NCBI GenBank assembly: GCA_016794035.1
Contig: JAEUHS010000033.1
Span: forward strand, 62,001 to 126,000
Direction: 5' to 3'
Source: Planctomycetota bacterium
GTDB lineage: Bacteria > Planctomycetota > UBA1135 > UBA2386
DNA length: 64,000 nt
The position numbers were made by a program, and so were the translations under genes. Under the pieces are notes generated by a model. It saw only the letters and a list, made by a program, of their open reading frames with translations, ran no database searches and was not told the origin of the DNA. Shown one piece after another: positions 1-8,057 of this stretch (position 1 is its first letter; each line of letters starts with the position of its first letter).

Positions 1-117
1 GTGCCGGCGTTCGCGGCGCTGCGCGAGGCGGCGATCGCACGCGCGCGCACGTTCACCTGGCGCCGCACCGCCGAGGGCGTGCTGCAGGCCTACCGCGACG
101 CGGCCGCGCGACGCTGA
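1..117 (+). CDS. Glycosyltransferase (GT4-like), C-terminal end only
   Basis: This is the last 38 codons of a gene that begins before the window and ends at TGA 115-117. The tail reads RARTFTWRRTAEGVLQAYRD, which resembles the final helix of GT-B glycosyltransferases of family GT4, where an F-W-R-TA pattern followed by an L--Y motif closes the protein. The likely role is transfer of a sugar from a nucleotide donor in cell-surface glycan synthesis. Only the tail is visible, so neither the family nor the substrate can be confirmed. Confidence 0.5.
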   Translation: MPAFAALREAAIARARTFTWRRTAEGVLQAYRDAAARR

Positions 118-164
118 CGGCGCGCGGGGTTGACGACCGCCGGCGCGTGGTCTCCACTGCCGCG

Positions 165-797
165 ATGTACCGCCTGCTGCTCGTCGCCGCGTCCTTGTTC
201 GCCGTGACCGCCGCCGCGCCGACCGCGACGGAGCACCAGGACCCGCCGTTGCGGCTGACGCTGCGGATCGACGGCCAGGACCACAGCCTGCTCGACGGCC
301 AGGAGGTCCTGCTGACGATCGAGGGCAAGCAGCAGAAGGTGAAGGTCATGGTCGCGCCCACGCGCCGCTTCGATGGCGCCGGGGTGCAGTTCGACTTCCC
401 GCGCGACATGCCGCTCGAGTTCGAGCACGACGACCCGATGCGGACGTGGACACTCGACGGCACCGACGTGACCGTGATGCTGTTCGCGCTGGGCTTGGGC
501 CGGGCGGAGATGGCCAAGACCATCCTCGACAGTCAGTCCGCGGCGCTCGGCGTCGAGGTCGCGGCGCCGACCGCGACGACGCTCGACCTCGGCGGCGTCG
601 CCCACGCCGCGTTCGAGGTCCGCGTCGAGATCGCCGGCACGACGATGCACATGCTCGCCGCCGACGTCCGCGTCGGCGACGGCGCGGTGACGCTCGTCGT
701 GCAGGACTCGCTCACCGACGACGGCGCCCGCAGCGCCGACTGCGCGCGCATGCTCGACCTGCTGGCGAAGACCTGGCAGGTCACCGCCGCGAAGTGA
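165..797 (+). CDS. Secreted protein of unknown function
   Basis: The ATG at 165 is preferred over an in-frame GTG at 147 because it directly opens a signal peptide (MYRLLLVAASLFAVTAAAP, cleavage near residue 19). The 210-residue product is otherwise soluble, acidic and rich in beta-prone segments, with no Cys pairs, repeats or catalytic motif that I recognise. It stands alone, 48 bases after the glycosyltransferase end and convergent with the dehydrogenase gene. An exported protein is inferred; no function is assigned. Confidence 0.7.
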   Translation: MYRLLLVAASLFAVTAAAPTATEHQDPPLRLTLRIDGQDHSLLDGQEVLLTIEGKQQKVKVMVAPTRRFDGAGVQFDFPRDMPLEFEHDDPMRTWTLDGTDVTVMLFALGLGRAEMAKTILDSQSAALGVEVAAPTATTLDLGGVAHAAFEVRVEIAGTTMHMLAADVRVGDGAVTLVVQDSLTDDGARSADCARMLDLLAKTWQVTAAK

Positions 798-835
798 GCT
801 CGCCAGCCCGCGTCACGCGCGGGCGAGGGTCGCTA

Positions 836-1948
836 TCAACCGCGCGCCTGGCCCTTCGGCGGCACGCTGCACGAGGCGTCCTTCTTGGCGCCGCGCGCGT
901 CGGCGAGGATGCGCTCGGCGAGGCGGTCGGCGGCGTCGCTCGGCGGAATGCGCTCCTCCTTGGCGATCGTCCACAGCTCCTTCAGGGCCTGCGGAATGCG
1001 CTCGATCTTGCCGAGCGCGACCTTCTCGTCGTAGCCGCCCGGGTGGAACTCGACGCCGACGTTGATGATGCCGCCGGCGTTGATCACGTAGTCCGGCGCG
1101 TAGAGCACGTTGCGGTCCGCGAGCACCTTGCCGTGCCGCGGCTCGAGCAGCAGGTTGTTGGCGGCGCCGGCGACGATCGGCGCTTGCAGCTTCGGGATCG
1201 ACTCGTCGTGCAGGATCGCGCCGAGCGCGCACGGCGCGAACACGTCGCACTTCATCGACAGGATCTCGGACTCGGCCACCGGCACGACGCCGATGTCCTT
1301 GGCCAGCTGCTGCAGCCGCTCCGTGTTGCGGTCGGCGCCGTAGACCTTGGCGCCGGCGTCGATCAGCCGCTTCGCCAGCGCCGAACCGACCGCGCCGGTG
1401 CCCTGGATCGCGACCGTGCGGCCCTTGCAGGCGTCGTTGCCGAACACCCAGCCGAGCGCGGCGCGCACGCCGAGGTAGACGCCGTAGGCGGTGTACGGCG
1501 ACGGGTTGCCGCTGCCGCCGTCCTTGCGCTCGAGCCCGGTCACGTGCCGGGTCGCGCGGCGGATGATCTCGAGGTCGGCGACCGACGTGTTGACGTCCTC
1601 GGCGGTGATGTACCTGCCGCCCAGCGAGTCGACGAGGCGGCCCATCGCCAGGTAGAGCGCCTCGGACTTGACCTTCTTCGGGTCGCCGATGATCACGGCC
1701 TTGCCGCCGCCGAGCCCGGTCTTCGCCACGGCCGACTTGTAGGTCATGCCGCGCGCGAGGCGCTTGACGTCGAACAGCGCCTCGTCCTCGGAGGCGTAGG
1801 GCCACATGCGCAGGCCGCCGAGCGCGGGGCCGAGCGTCGTGTCGTGCACGGCGATGATCGCGTGCAGGCCGCTCGATGGATCGACGCCGCGCACGACGCG
1901 CTCGTATCCGGCGACGGGGATGTCGGTGATCTGGAGGGTGCTGGTCAC
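836..1948 (-). CDS. Leucine/valine-type amino-acid dehydrogenase
   Basis: The product is an NAD-dependent branched-chain amino-acid dehydrogenase (Glu/Leu/Phe/Val dehydrogenase family), which interconverts an amino acid with its 2-oxo acid plus ammonia. With a GTG start at 1948 it has 370 residues, close to the family's usual length. The longer open frame upstream is Arg/Pro-rich and looks non-coding. Visible motifs are the substrate and catalytic lysines in MTYKSAVAKTGLGGGK (K71 and K83), a Rossmann GTGAVG at about 183-188, and a C-terminal dinucleotide-binding half containing NAGGIINV. Leucine, valine and phenylalanine preference cannot be separated by eye. It is monocistronic, divergent from the kinase at 2107. 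Confidence 0.9.
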   Translation of the reverse strand: MTSTLQITDIPVAGYERVVRGVDPSSGLHAIIAVHDTTLGPALGGLRMWPYASEDEALFDVKRLARGMTYKSAVAKTGLGGGKAVIIGDPKKVKSEALYLAMGRLVDSLGGRYITAEDVNTSVADLEIIRRATRHVTGLERKDGGSGNPSPYTAYGVYLGVRAALGWVFGNDACKGRTVAIQGTGAVGSALAKRLIDAGAKVYGADRNTERLQQLAKDIGVVPVAESEILSMKCDVFAPCALGAILHDESIPKLQAPIVAGAANNLLLEPRHGKVLADRNVLYAPDYVINAGGIINVGVEFHPGGYDEKVALGKIERIPQALKELWTIAKEERIPPSDAADRLAERILADARGAKKDASCSVPPKGQARG

Positions 1949-2106
1949 GGGGTCTGGGGGGTTGGCCCGGAAGAAGGGGCGAGCAGGATAGCGCCTCGGC
2001 GGCCGAGCGCCAGCGACGGGTTCCGGCCGGCGCTTGACGGCGTCGGGCGACCGCAAGAGCATGCCTGCTCGCAGCGGGGAGACGCCCCGTCGCGGCAGCA
2101 GGCGGC

Positions 2107-4584
2107 ATGGACGACACCGAGCCGGCAGGACCGTCCGGAGCGAAGCGGGTTACGCCGGGAACGGAGCCGCGCGTGCCGTCGGTCGCCACGGACGCCGCCC
2201 ACGAACTGCTGGCGCGCCTGCAGGCGGAGCCGCAGCGCGTGGCGCGCTACCGGGTCGAGGAGGAGATCGGACGGGGCGGCATGGGCACGGTGCTGCGCGC
2301 CGTCGACCGCGAGATCGGGCGACGCGTGGCGATGAAGGTGCTCGACGTGCGCGTCGCCGAGCGGCAGGACCCGGACTCGGTCGCGGACCGCACGCGGCGC
2401 TTCCTCGCGGAAGCCCAGCTTGCGGGTCAACTGGACCATCCGGGCATCGCGCCCGTGCACGAATTGGGACTCGACGCGCAGGGCCGCGTGTTCTTCACCA
2501 TGAAGCTGGTGCGCGGTCGAACGCTGACCGAGGTGTTGGACCTGCTGACGCGGCGAGAGCAGGGCTGGACGGAAACGCGCGTGCTGGCGGTGATCCAGCG
2601 CGTCTGCGAGGCGCTGGCGTTCGCCCACGCACGCGGCGTGATCCACCGCGACCTGAAGCCGGACAACGTCATGATCGGCCGCTTCGGCGAGACCTACGTC
2701 ATGGACTGGGGGCTCGCGCACGTGCTCGGGGACGGCGAGTCGGTGCACAAGCCCGCGACGGCGATGGTGACGAGCAACCTGCACACGGTGCGCGACACGC
2801 CCGACGCCGACGCCGGATCGCCCTTGCTGACGGCCGACGGCATGGTGATCGGCACGCCGGCCTTCATGGCGCCGGAGCAGGCCGAAGGCCGCGTCGCCGA
2901 GCTGTCGCCTCGCACCGACGTCTATGCGGTCGGCACCCTGCTCTACCAACTGCTGACCGGCCAGGTGCCGTACGCGAGCACCGGCGTCGTGCAGTCGCCG
3001 CGCACGATCCTGGCGCGCGTGCTCTCGGGCCCGCCGACGCCGGTGCTCGAACTGAAGCCGACCGCGCCGGTCGACCTCGTCGCGGTCTGCGAGAAGGCCA
3101 TGGCCCGGCGCGCGGACGATCGCTACCCGGGCACGATGGAGTTGGCCGCAGACCTCGAGGCGTATCTGGAGCGGCGGCCGGTCGCCGCGCGCCAACTGGG
3201 CTTGCTGCACGCGCTGCGGCTCCGCATGGCGCGCAATCGGGCCGTGGTCGTGACGACGGCCGTCGCGATGCTGGCGCTCGCCGTGCTCGGCACCTGGTTC
3301 CTGCTGCGGGTCGCCGAGGCGCACCAGCGCGAACAGCTGGTCGCCGACCTGATGACGGCGCAGGCACTGGTCGAGGCGGCGAGCAGCTCGTTGACCCCGC
3401 GGGCTCCGGACCAGTTCGCTCGTACGTCGCGATGGGCCGAGCGAACCACCGCACTGCTGGACCGCGCCGGCCGATACCGCGAGGCACTCGCGCAAGGCGT
3501 GCTGGCGCCGTTCCTGCCCGACGAGGTGCAGCGCCTGCAGCGATTGCTCGACGAGCTGACCGCGCGACGCGCCGTGGTGCGCGAGGAGATGCGGTTGGCA
3601 GAGAGGGTGGCGGCAGAACCGACCCGGTCCGTACTCGCACTCTGGCAGCCCGTGCTCGAGCAGATCCGCAGCACGGCGCACTACGCAGGCATCGATGACG
3701 TCGCGCAGCCGGGCCTGCTGCCGCTGCGGCAGAACGACGCCGGCTTCTGGCAGTTCCTGTTGCTCGGCTCCGGCGACGAGCCACCCTTCGACCCGGTCCG
3801 CGGGGTGTACACACAGGATCCCGGTTCGGGCGTCGTGCTGGTGCTGCTGCCCGGCGGCGAACTGGCACTCGGCTCGTCGTTCGACGAAGCCAACGAACTG
3901 CCACACCGCGCGGTGCTCGCCCCGTTCCTGCTGGCGGCGCACGAGGTCACCCAAGGGCAGTGGCGCAGACTGGTCGGCAACAACCCGTCGCGTCGCCAAC
4001 ACGGCATCGACTACGACGAGATCGCCTACGACGACCGCCACCCGGTCGAGAGCATCAGCTGGTACGAGGCGGAACGCTTCGCCGCGCTGTGCTGGGCGCG
4101 CATGCCGGGCGAGGACGAGTTCGAGTACGCTGCGCGCGCGAAGTCCCCAGGCGAACGCTGGTTCGACGGGCACGAGCCGACGGACCTGCAAGGGTACGAG
4201 AGTCTGCGCGACCTCGCGTTCCGGGACGGCGGCGCACAGCTGCCGTGGAACGACGGCTTCCCCGAACACGCGCCGGTCGGCACGTTCCGGCCCAACTCGT
4301 TTGGCCTGTTCGACGTCGGCGGCAACGTGTCGGAGTGGACCCGGGACTACTACGGCCGCGAAGACGCGGCGCACCTCGGCGAGCCGGACGCCGACCGCCC
4401 CGATGCGCTGCGGCTGCGCGTCGTGCGCGGCAGCAACTGGGGCGAGCCGGAGGCGCGCCTGCGCGCTTCGTACCGGAAATTCCAGCGACCCGACTACTGC
4501 TCGCACTGGCTCGGCATGCGCCTCGCGCGCAGCTGGATGAGCCGGGAGCAGGTCGCCGGACTCAGGGCGGCTTTCAGCCGCTGA
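2107..4584 (+). CDS. Ser/Thr protein kinase fused to an FGE-sulfatase (SUMF1-like) domain
   Basis: This 825-residue protein has an N-terminal Hanks-type kinase domain, a single transmembrane helix (about 379-401), a helical linker and a C-terminal formylglycine-generating-enzyme-like domain (about 575-815). Kinase motifs are the glycine loop GRGGMG (55-60), Lys77 in AMKVL, catalytic HRDLKPDN from residue 180, and a metal loop that reads DWG (200-202) instead of DFG. The FGE module shows PGGELALGS, HEVTQGQWRRL, GGNVSEWTRDYY and VVRGSNW. In such fusions the C-terminal module usually faces the periplasm and may sense or bind ligand; whether it is an active oxidase is unknown. The 3' end overlaps the convergent gene at 4574 by 11 bases. 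Confidence 0.92.
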   Translation: MDDTEPAGPSGAKRVTPGTEPRVPSVATDAAHELLARLQAEPQRVARYRVEEEIGRGGMGTVLRAVDREIGRRVAMKVLDVRVAERQDPDSVADRTRRFLAEAQLAGQLDHPGIAPVHELGLDAQGRVFFTMKLVRGRTLTEVLDLLTRREQGWTETRVLAVIQRVCEALAFAHARGVIHRDLKPDNVMIGRFGETYVMDWGLAHVLGDGESVHKPATAMVTSNLHTVRDTPDADAGSPLLTADGMVIGTPAFMAPEQAEGRVAELSPRTDVYAVGTLLYQLLTGQVPYASTGVVQSPRTILARVLSGPPTPVLELKPTAPVDLVAVCEKAMARRADDRYPGTMELAADLEAYLERRPVAARQLGLLHALRLRMARNRAVVVTTAVAMLALAVLGTWFLLRVAEAHQREQLVADLMTAQALVEAASSSLTPRAPDQFARTSRWAERTTALLDRAGRYREALAQGVLAPFLPDEVQRLQRLLDELTARRAVVREEMRLAERVAAEPTRSVLALWQPVLEQIRSTAHYAGIDDVAQPGLLPLRQNDAGFWQFLLLGSGDEPPFDPVRGVYTQDPGSGVVLVLLPGGELALGSSFDEANELPHRAVLAPFLLAAHEVTQGQWRRLVGNNPSRRQHGIDYDEIAYDDRHPVESISWYEAERFAALCWARMPGEDEFEYAARAKSPGERWFDGHEPTDLQGYESLRDLAFRDGGAQLPWNDGFPEHAPVGTFRPNSFGLFDVGGNVSEWTRDYYGREDAAHLGEPDADRPDALRLRVVRGSNWGEPEARLRASYRKFQRPDYCSHWLGMRLARSWMSREQVAGLRAAFSR

Positions 4585-5005
4585 ACAGACGGTACAGGCC
4601 GTAGCTCGTCGCCCCGCCGACGAGCCCACCGACGATGGCCGGCAGCGCGACCCACCAGAATCGGCGCCACGTGTAGCGGCCGTCCAGTTCGACGCCGAGG
4701 CTGCCGCCGGTCGGGTGCATCGTGTTTGCCGGTTTGTGGCGACAGTTGCGAGCGATGCGCGCGTCCTCGTCGGGCGGGTCCTTCACGTCGCCGTGCTCGT
4801 CGTGCAGCTTGATGGTCCAGCCACCGATCTGCTTCGCCACGATCCTCGCCTGCCAGACGTACAGGCGAGCCAGGTTGGGGACCATCGCCTGCTCCGCAAG
4901 TCCCGGCTGACCCTGCTGCTCGTGGTTTCCCATGCCGGCATCTTCCGGACGCCAATCGCCGCCGTCAATCGGATCCGTGACCACCGGGACCACGGATCGG
5001 GGCAT
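4574..5005 (-). CDS. Small membrane protein of unknown function
   Basis: The 143-residue product has a hydrophilic N-terminal part, a central basic/acidic segment and one clear C-terminal transmembrane segment, WWVALPAIVGGLVGGATSYG, containing a GxxGG helix-packing pattern and ending just before the stop. It overlaps the 3' end of the kinase-FGE gene by 11 bases, tail to tail. A later ATG at 4933 is an alternative start. I do not recognise a family. The well-formed membrane segment at the C terminus is the main reason to regard it as real. Confidence 0.55.
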   Translation of the reverse strand: MPRSVVPVVTDPIDGGDWRPEDAGMGNHEQQGQPGLAEQAMVPNLARLYVWQARIVAKQIGGWTIKLHDEHGDVKDPPDEDARIARNCRHKPANTMHPTGGSLGVELDGRYTWRRFWWVALPAIVGGLVGGATSYGLYRLFSG

Positions 5006-5097
5006 GGCGCGAACGTACGGCGAACGGCTGCGCCTCGTCACTGCGGGCGGCGTGCACGCCAGACAGTCGGTGCCCGCCAGACGGGCAATGCCACGAC

Positions 5098-6360
5098 TCA
5101 GTGCGACGTGCGCGAACCGACCAGCACCTGCAGGTCGACCATCGCCTCGCCGCGGCGCACGCGCACCGTGATCGTCTTGCCGATGATCTGCTCGTCGAGC
5201 GCTTCGGTGTAGCTCTGCACGTCGGCGACGTCGATGCCGCCGACGTTGACGATGTAGTCGCCGACCTCGATGCCGGCGACCTCGGCCGAGCCACCCTCGC
5301 GCAGCGACGCGACCAGCACGCCGCTGCCACCGGCGTCGGCGTAGTCGGGCATCAGGCCGAGCGCCGGCCGCAGGCCTTCGGGATTGCGCGGCAGCGGCGG
5401 CACCTCGGCGACCGGCGGCACCGCCGCCGCCGTGGACCCGGCCGCCGGCGTGTCGGCGGGCGGCTTCGCGTTCGGCTTGCCCTTCGGCGCGGCGGCCTCG
5501 GGCTCGCCCTCGGCGACCACGACGAAGTCGGCGACCTCGCGCGGCACCGAGTAGGTGCCGTCGTCGATGTCCTGCACCAGCTCGGCCGACAGCACGCGCA
5601 CGTCCAGTTCGGGCATGCGGCTCTTGATGCGGGCGACGGTGCCGCGGCCGTAGTCGCTGTGGCCGTGGCCGCAGATCACCACGCACAGCGGCCGGTCGCC
5701 GGCGGCGCGGCGCGCCCGCAGGTGGTCGACGACGGTCTCGGCCATGGTGTCGTCCCGCAGGCACTGCGCCTGGTAGAAGAACTGCAGCGAGCCGCCGTGC
5801 GCGGTCGCGTGCGCGCCGCCGTCGTCGTTCATCGTCTCGACGAAGGCGTCCCAGTACTCGTCCTCGGGCGCCGTGGTCTCGCGCGCGACGTTCGGTTCCC
5901 CGGCGATGCTGCCGATGCCCTGCATCGCCACGCGGTGCACCAGTTCCTTCGGCGCGTTCGCGGCCAGCACCAGCAGACCGTGCTGTCTGGCGAACTCCAC
6001 CACCGGCCGGTAGTCGCGGGCGTAGTTCGGCCACGGCCGCGCCTGTTTCAGGAACACGGCCTCGTCGATCATGCCGGCCAGGTACTGCAGCAGCACCGTC
6101 TGCACGTCGCGATCGAACATCTCCATCGCGATCACCAGGTTGCCGCGCCGCTCGAGCAGCGCCTGCAGCAGTTCGTGGTGCACCGCGTGCACGGCCGGCG
6201 TGTCGTGCGCCTCGCCGAGCACGACGACGTCGGCGGCGCCCAGCGCGGTCGCGGCGCTCCGCACCGAGGTCACGGTGTCGTTCGAGGTGACGACGAGGCG
6301 CGCCGGTGTGGCGCAGGCCACCGACAGGAACAGCGGCAGGGCGGCGAGGAGGGATCGCAT
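5098..6360 (-). CDS. ChaN-like (Tiki/DUF399) protein with C-terminal PDZ domain
   Basis: The 420-residue product begins MRSLLAALPLFLSVACATP, an export signal with a Cys placed like a lipobox although the -3 residue is not the usual Leu. Residues from about 25 to 260 match the haem-binding ChaN/Tiki layout: VVVLGEAHDTPAVHAVHHEL near the start, VIAMEMFDR, and ICGHGHSDYGRG before a variable Pro/Ala linker. The last 90 residues form a PDZ domain (GSAEVAGIEVGDYIVNVGGI). ChaN proteins are linked to iron or haem handling; Tiki homologues are proteases. A periplasmic role is inferred. It is divergent from exonuclease III with 156 bases between them. Confidence 0.82.
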   Translation of the reverse strand: MRSLLAALPLFLSVACATPARLVVTSNDTVTSVRSAATALGAADVVVLGEAHDTPAVHAVHHELLQALLERRGNLVIAMEMFDRDVQTVLLQYLAGMIDEAVFLKQARPWPNYARDYRPVVEFARQHGLLVLAANAPKELVHRVAMQGIGSIAGEPNVARETTAPEDEYWDAFVETMNDDGGAHATAHGGSLQFFYQAQCLRDDTMAETVVDHLRARRAAGDRPLCVVICGHGHSDYGRGTVARIKSRMPELDVRVLSAELVQDIDDGTYSVPREVADFVVVAEGEPEAAAPKGKPNAKPPADTPAAGSTAAAVPPVAEVPPLPRNPEGLRPALGLMPDYADAGGSGVLVASLREGGSAEVAGIEVGDYIVNVGGIDVADVQSYTEALDEQIIGKTITVRVRRGEAMVDLQVLVGSRTSH

Positions 6361-6516
6361 CGGCGCATCAGAAACCCATCGCCCGCGCGCGGCAAGCACC
6401 TGCGCGCGACGCCCGGCAGCGACGATGCCATTGCGACTTTCGCGACCGCCGCCTTCCGCCGCTGCGCGCCTCTGCTTGAATGCGCACCGCGCCCGCGCGG
6501 CACCGCCACCACCGGC

Positions 6517-7302
6517 ATGAAGATCACCACCTGGAACGTCAACGGCCTGCGCGCGCGACTGACGCACGTCGTCGACTTCCTGCGCGAACACGAGCCCGAC
6601 GTGCTGTGCCTGCAGGAGACCAAGGTGCAGGACGACCTGTTCCCGCGCGAGCCGCTCGAGGACGAGGGCTACGACGTCGAGTTCTTCGGCCAGAAGAGCT
6701 ACAACGGCGTCGCGCTGCTGTCGCGGCACCGGCTCGACGACGTCGTGCGCGGCCTGCCCGACGACGACGCCGACGCCGAACGTCGCGTGATCGCGGCCAC
6801 CACCGGCGGCGTGCGCGTGCTGAACCTCTACGTGCCGAACGGCCAGGACGTCGGCACCGACAAGTACCGCTTCAAGCTCGACTGGTTCCGCCGGCTGCGC
6901 GCGTTCCTCGACGCCAGCTACGCCGCGACCGATCCGATCGTCGTCGTCGGCGACTTCAACGTCACGCTCGACGATCGCGACGTGCACGACCCCGACTGGT
7001 GGCGCGACCGGATCCTGTGCTCGGCGCCCGAACGGCAGGCGATGCGCAACCTGCTGGCGTTCGGCCTCGACGACGCGTTCCGCCGCCACCACGAGCAGGG
7101 CGGCGTCTACACCTGGTGGCACTACACCGCCGGCGCGGCGTTCAAGGACGACGGGCTGCGCATCGACTACGTGCTGACGTCGGCGCCGGTGACGCAGCGC
7201 TGCCGCGACGTGATCGTGCACAAGGATCTGCGGCTGCAGAAGAGCCCGAGCGACCACGTGCCGGTGACGGCGCTGCTCACCGACGCCGGAACCGCGCGAT
7301 GA
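6517..7302 (+). CDS. xthA: Exodeoxyribonuclease III
   Basis: This 261-residue AP endonuclease/3'-5' exonuclease acts in base-excision repair. The ATG at 6517 begins the diagnostic MKITTWNVNGLRAR. Catalytic motifs follow at the usual places: LQETK (32-36, metal-binding Glu34), LNLYVPNGQ (102-110), VGDFNV (144-149, Asp and Asn), and C-terminal LRIDYVL and SDHVPV (245-250, catalytic Asp-His). The stop codon overlaps the ATG of the ABC ATPase (ATGA at 7299-7302), so the two genes are probably translationally coupled although their functions seem unrelated. Confidence 0.95.
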   Translation: MKITTWNVNGLRARLTHVVDFLREHEPDVLCLQETKVQDDLFPREPLEDEGYDVEFFGQKSYNGVALLSRHRLDDVVRGLPDDDADAERRVIAATTGGVRVLNLYVPNGQDVGTDKYRFKLDWFRRLRAFLDASYAATDPIVVVGDFNVTLDDRDVHDPDWWRDRILCSAPERQAMRNLLAFGLDDAFRRHHEQGGVYTWWHYTAGAAFKDDGLRIDYVLTSAPVTQRCRDVIVHKDLRLQKSPSDHVPVTALLTDAGTAR

Positions 7303-8057
7303 GCACCGCCGAAGCGGCGATCCGGACGCACGGCCTCGGCCGCCAGTTCGCCGGCAGGTGGGCCGTGCGCGACCTCGACCTGTCGGTGCGGCCCGGCGAG
7401 CTGTACGGCTTCCTCGGCCAGAACGGGGCCGGCAAGACGACGACGCTGCGCATGCTGACCGGGCTGTTGCGGCCGAGCGCCGGCACGCTGCAGATCGCCG
7501 GCCTCGACCATCTGCGCCACGGCCGCGCGCTGAAGCAGCGGCTCGGCTTCGTGCCCGACACGCCGCCGCTCTACGACTACCTGACCGGCCGCCAGTACGT
7601 GGCGCTGGTCGCGAGCCTGTGGCACACCGACCGCGCCCGGCGCGACGAACGCTGCGAACGGCTGTTCGCCCTGCTGGACCTGGCCGCCGTCGCCGACGAT
7701 CTGTGCAAGGGCTACTCGCACGGCATGAAGAAGAAGCTGCACCTCGCCGCCGTGCTGACGACGGCGCCGCAGGTGCTGCTGCTCGACGAGCCGACCACCG
7801 GCCTCGATCCGCTGAGCACGCGCCGGCTCAAGGAACTGCTGCGCGAACAGTGCCGCGGCGGCACCACGGTGCTGCTCAGCACGCACGTGCTCGACGTCGC
7901 CGAACAGATCTGCGACCGCGTCGGCATCCTGCACGACGGCACGCTGTGCGCCGAGGGCACGGTCGCCGAACTGCGCGCGCAGCACGGCGGCCGTTCGCTC
8001 GAGGACGTGTTCGTGCAGACCACCGGCGGCACCATCGATGGGCCTGCTGCGGGCTGA
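7299..8057 (+). CDS. ABC transporter ATP-binding protein
   Basis: The 252-residue ATPase has Walker A GQNGAGKTT (40-48), a degenerate signature motif YSHGMKKK in place of LSGGQ, Walker B VLLLDEPTTGLD and the switch His in LLSTHVLD. This is the arrangement of ABC-2 export ATPases of the CcmA/NatA type. It overlaps exonuclease III by 4 bases and the permease gene at 8038 by 20 bases, so the ATPase and permease form one exporter. The substrate is not evident. Confidence 0.93.
   Translation: MSTAEAAIRTHGLGRQFAGRWAVRDLDLSVRPGELYGFLGQNGAGKTTTLRMLTGLLRPSAGTLQIAGLDHLRHGRALKQRLGFVPDTPPLYDYLTGRQYVALVASLWHTDRARRDERCERLFALLDLAAVADDLCKGYSHGMKKKLHLAAVLTTAPQVLLLDEPTTGLDPLSTRRLKELLREQCRGGTTVLLSTHVLDVAEQICDRVGILHDGTLCAEGTVAELRAQHGGRSLEDVFVQTTGGTIDGPAAG

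Noticed and set aside
446-2335. Long plus-strand open frame across the dehydrogenase
   Set aside because: It overlaps a strongly supported minus-strand dehydrogenase and reads as Arg/Ala/Val-rich low complexity.
1945-4629. Long minus-strand open frame (about 890 codons) opposite the kinase-FGE gene
   Set aside because: At 70 % G+C the antisense of real genes stays open. This one is a low-complexity Arg/Ala/His translation with no domain, while the plus strand carries full kinase and FGE motifs.
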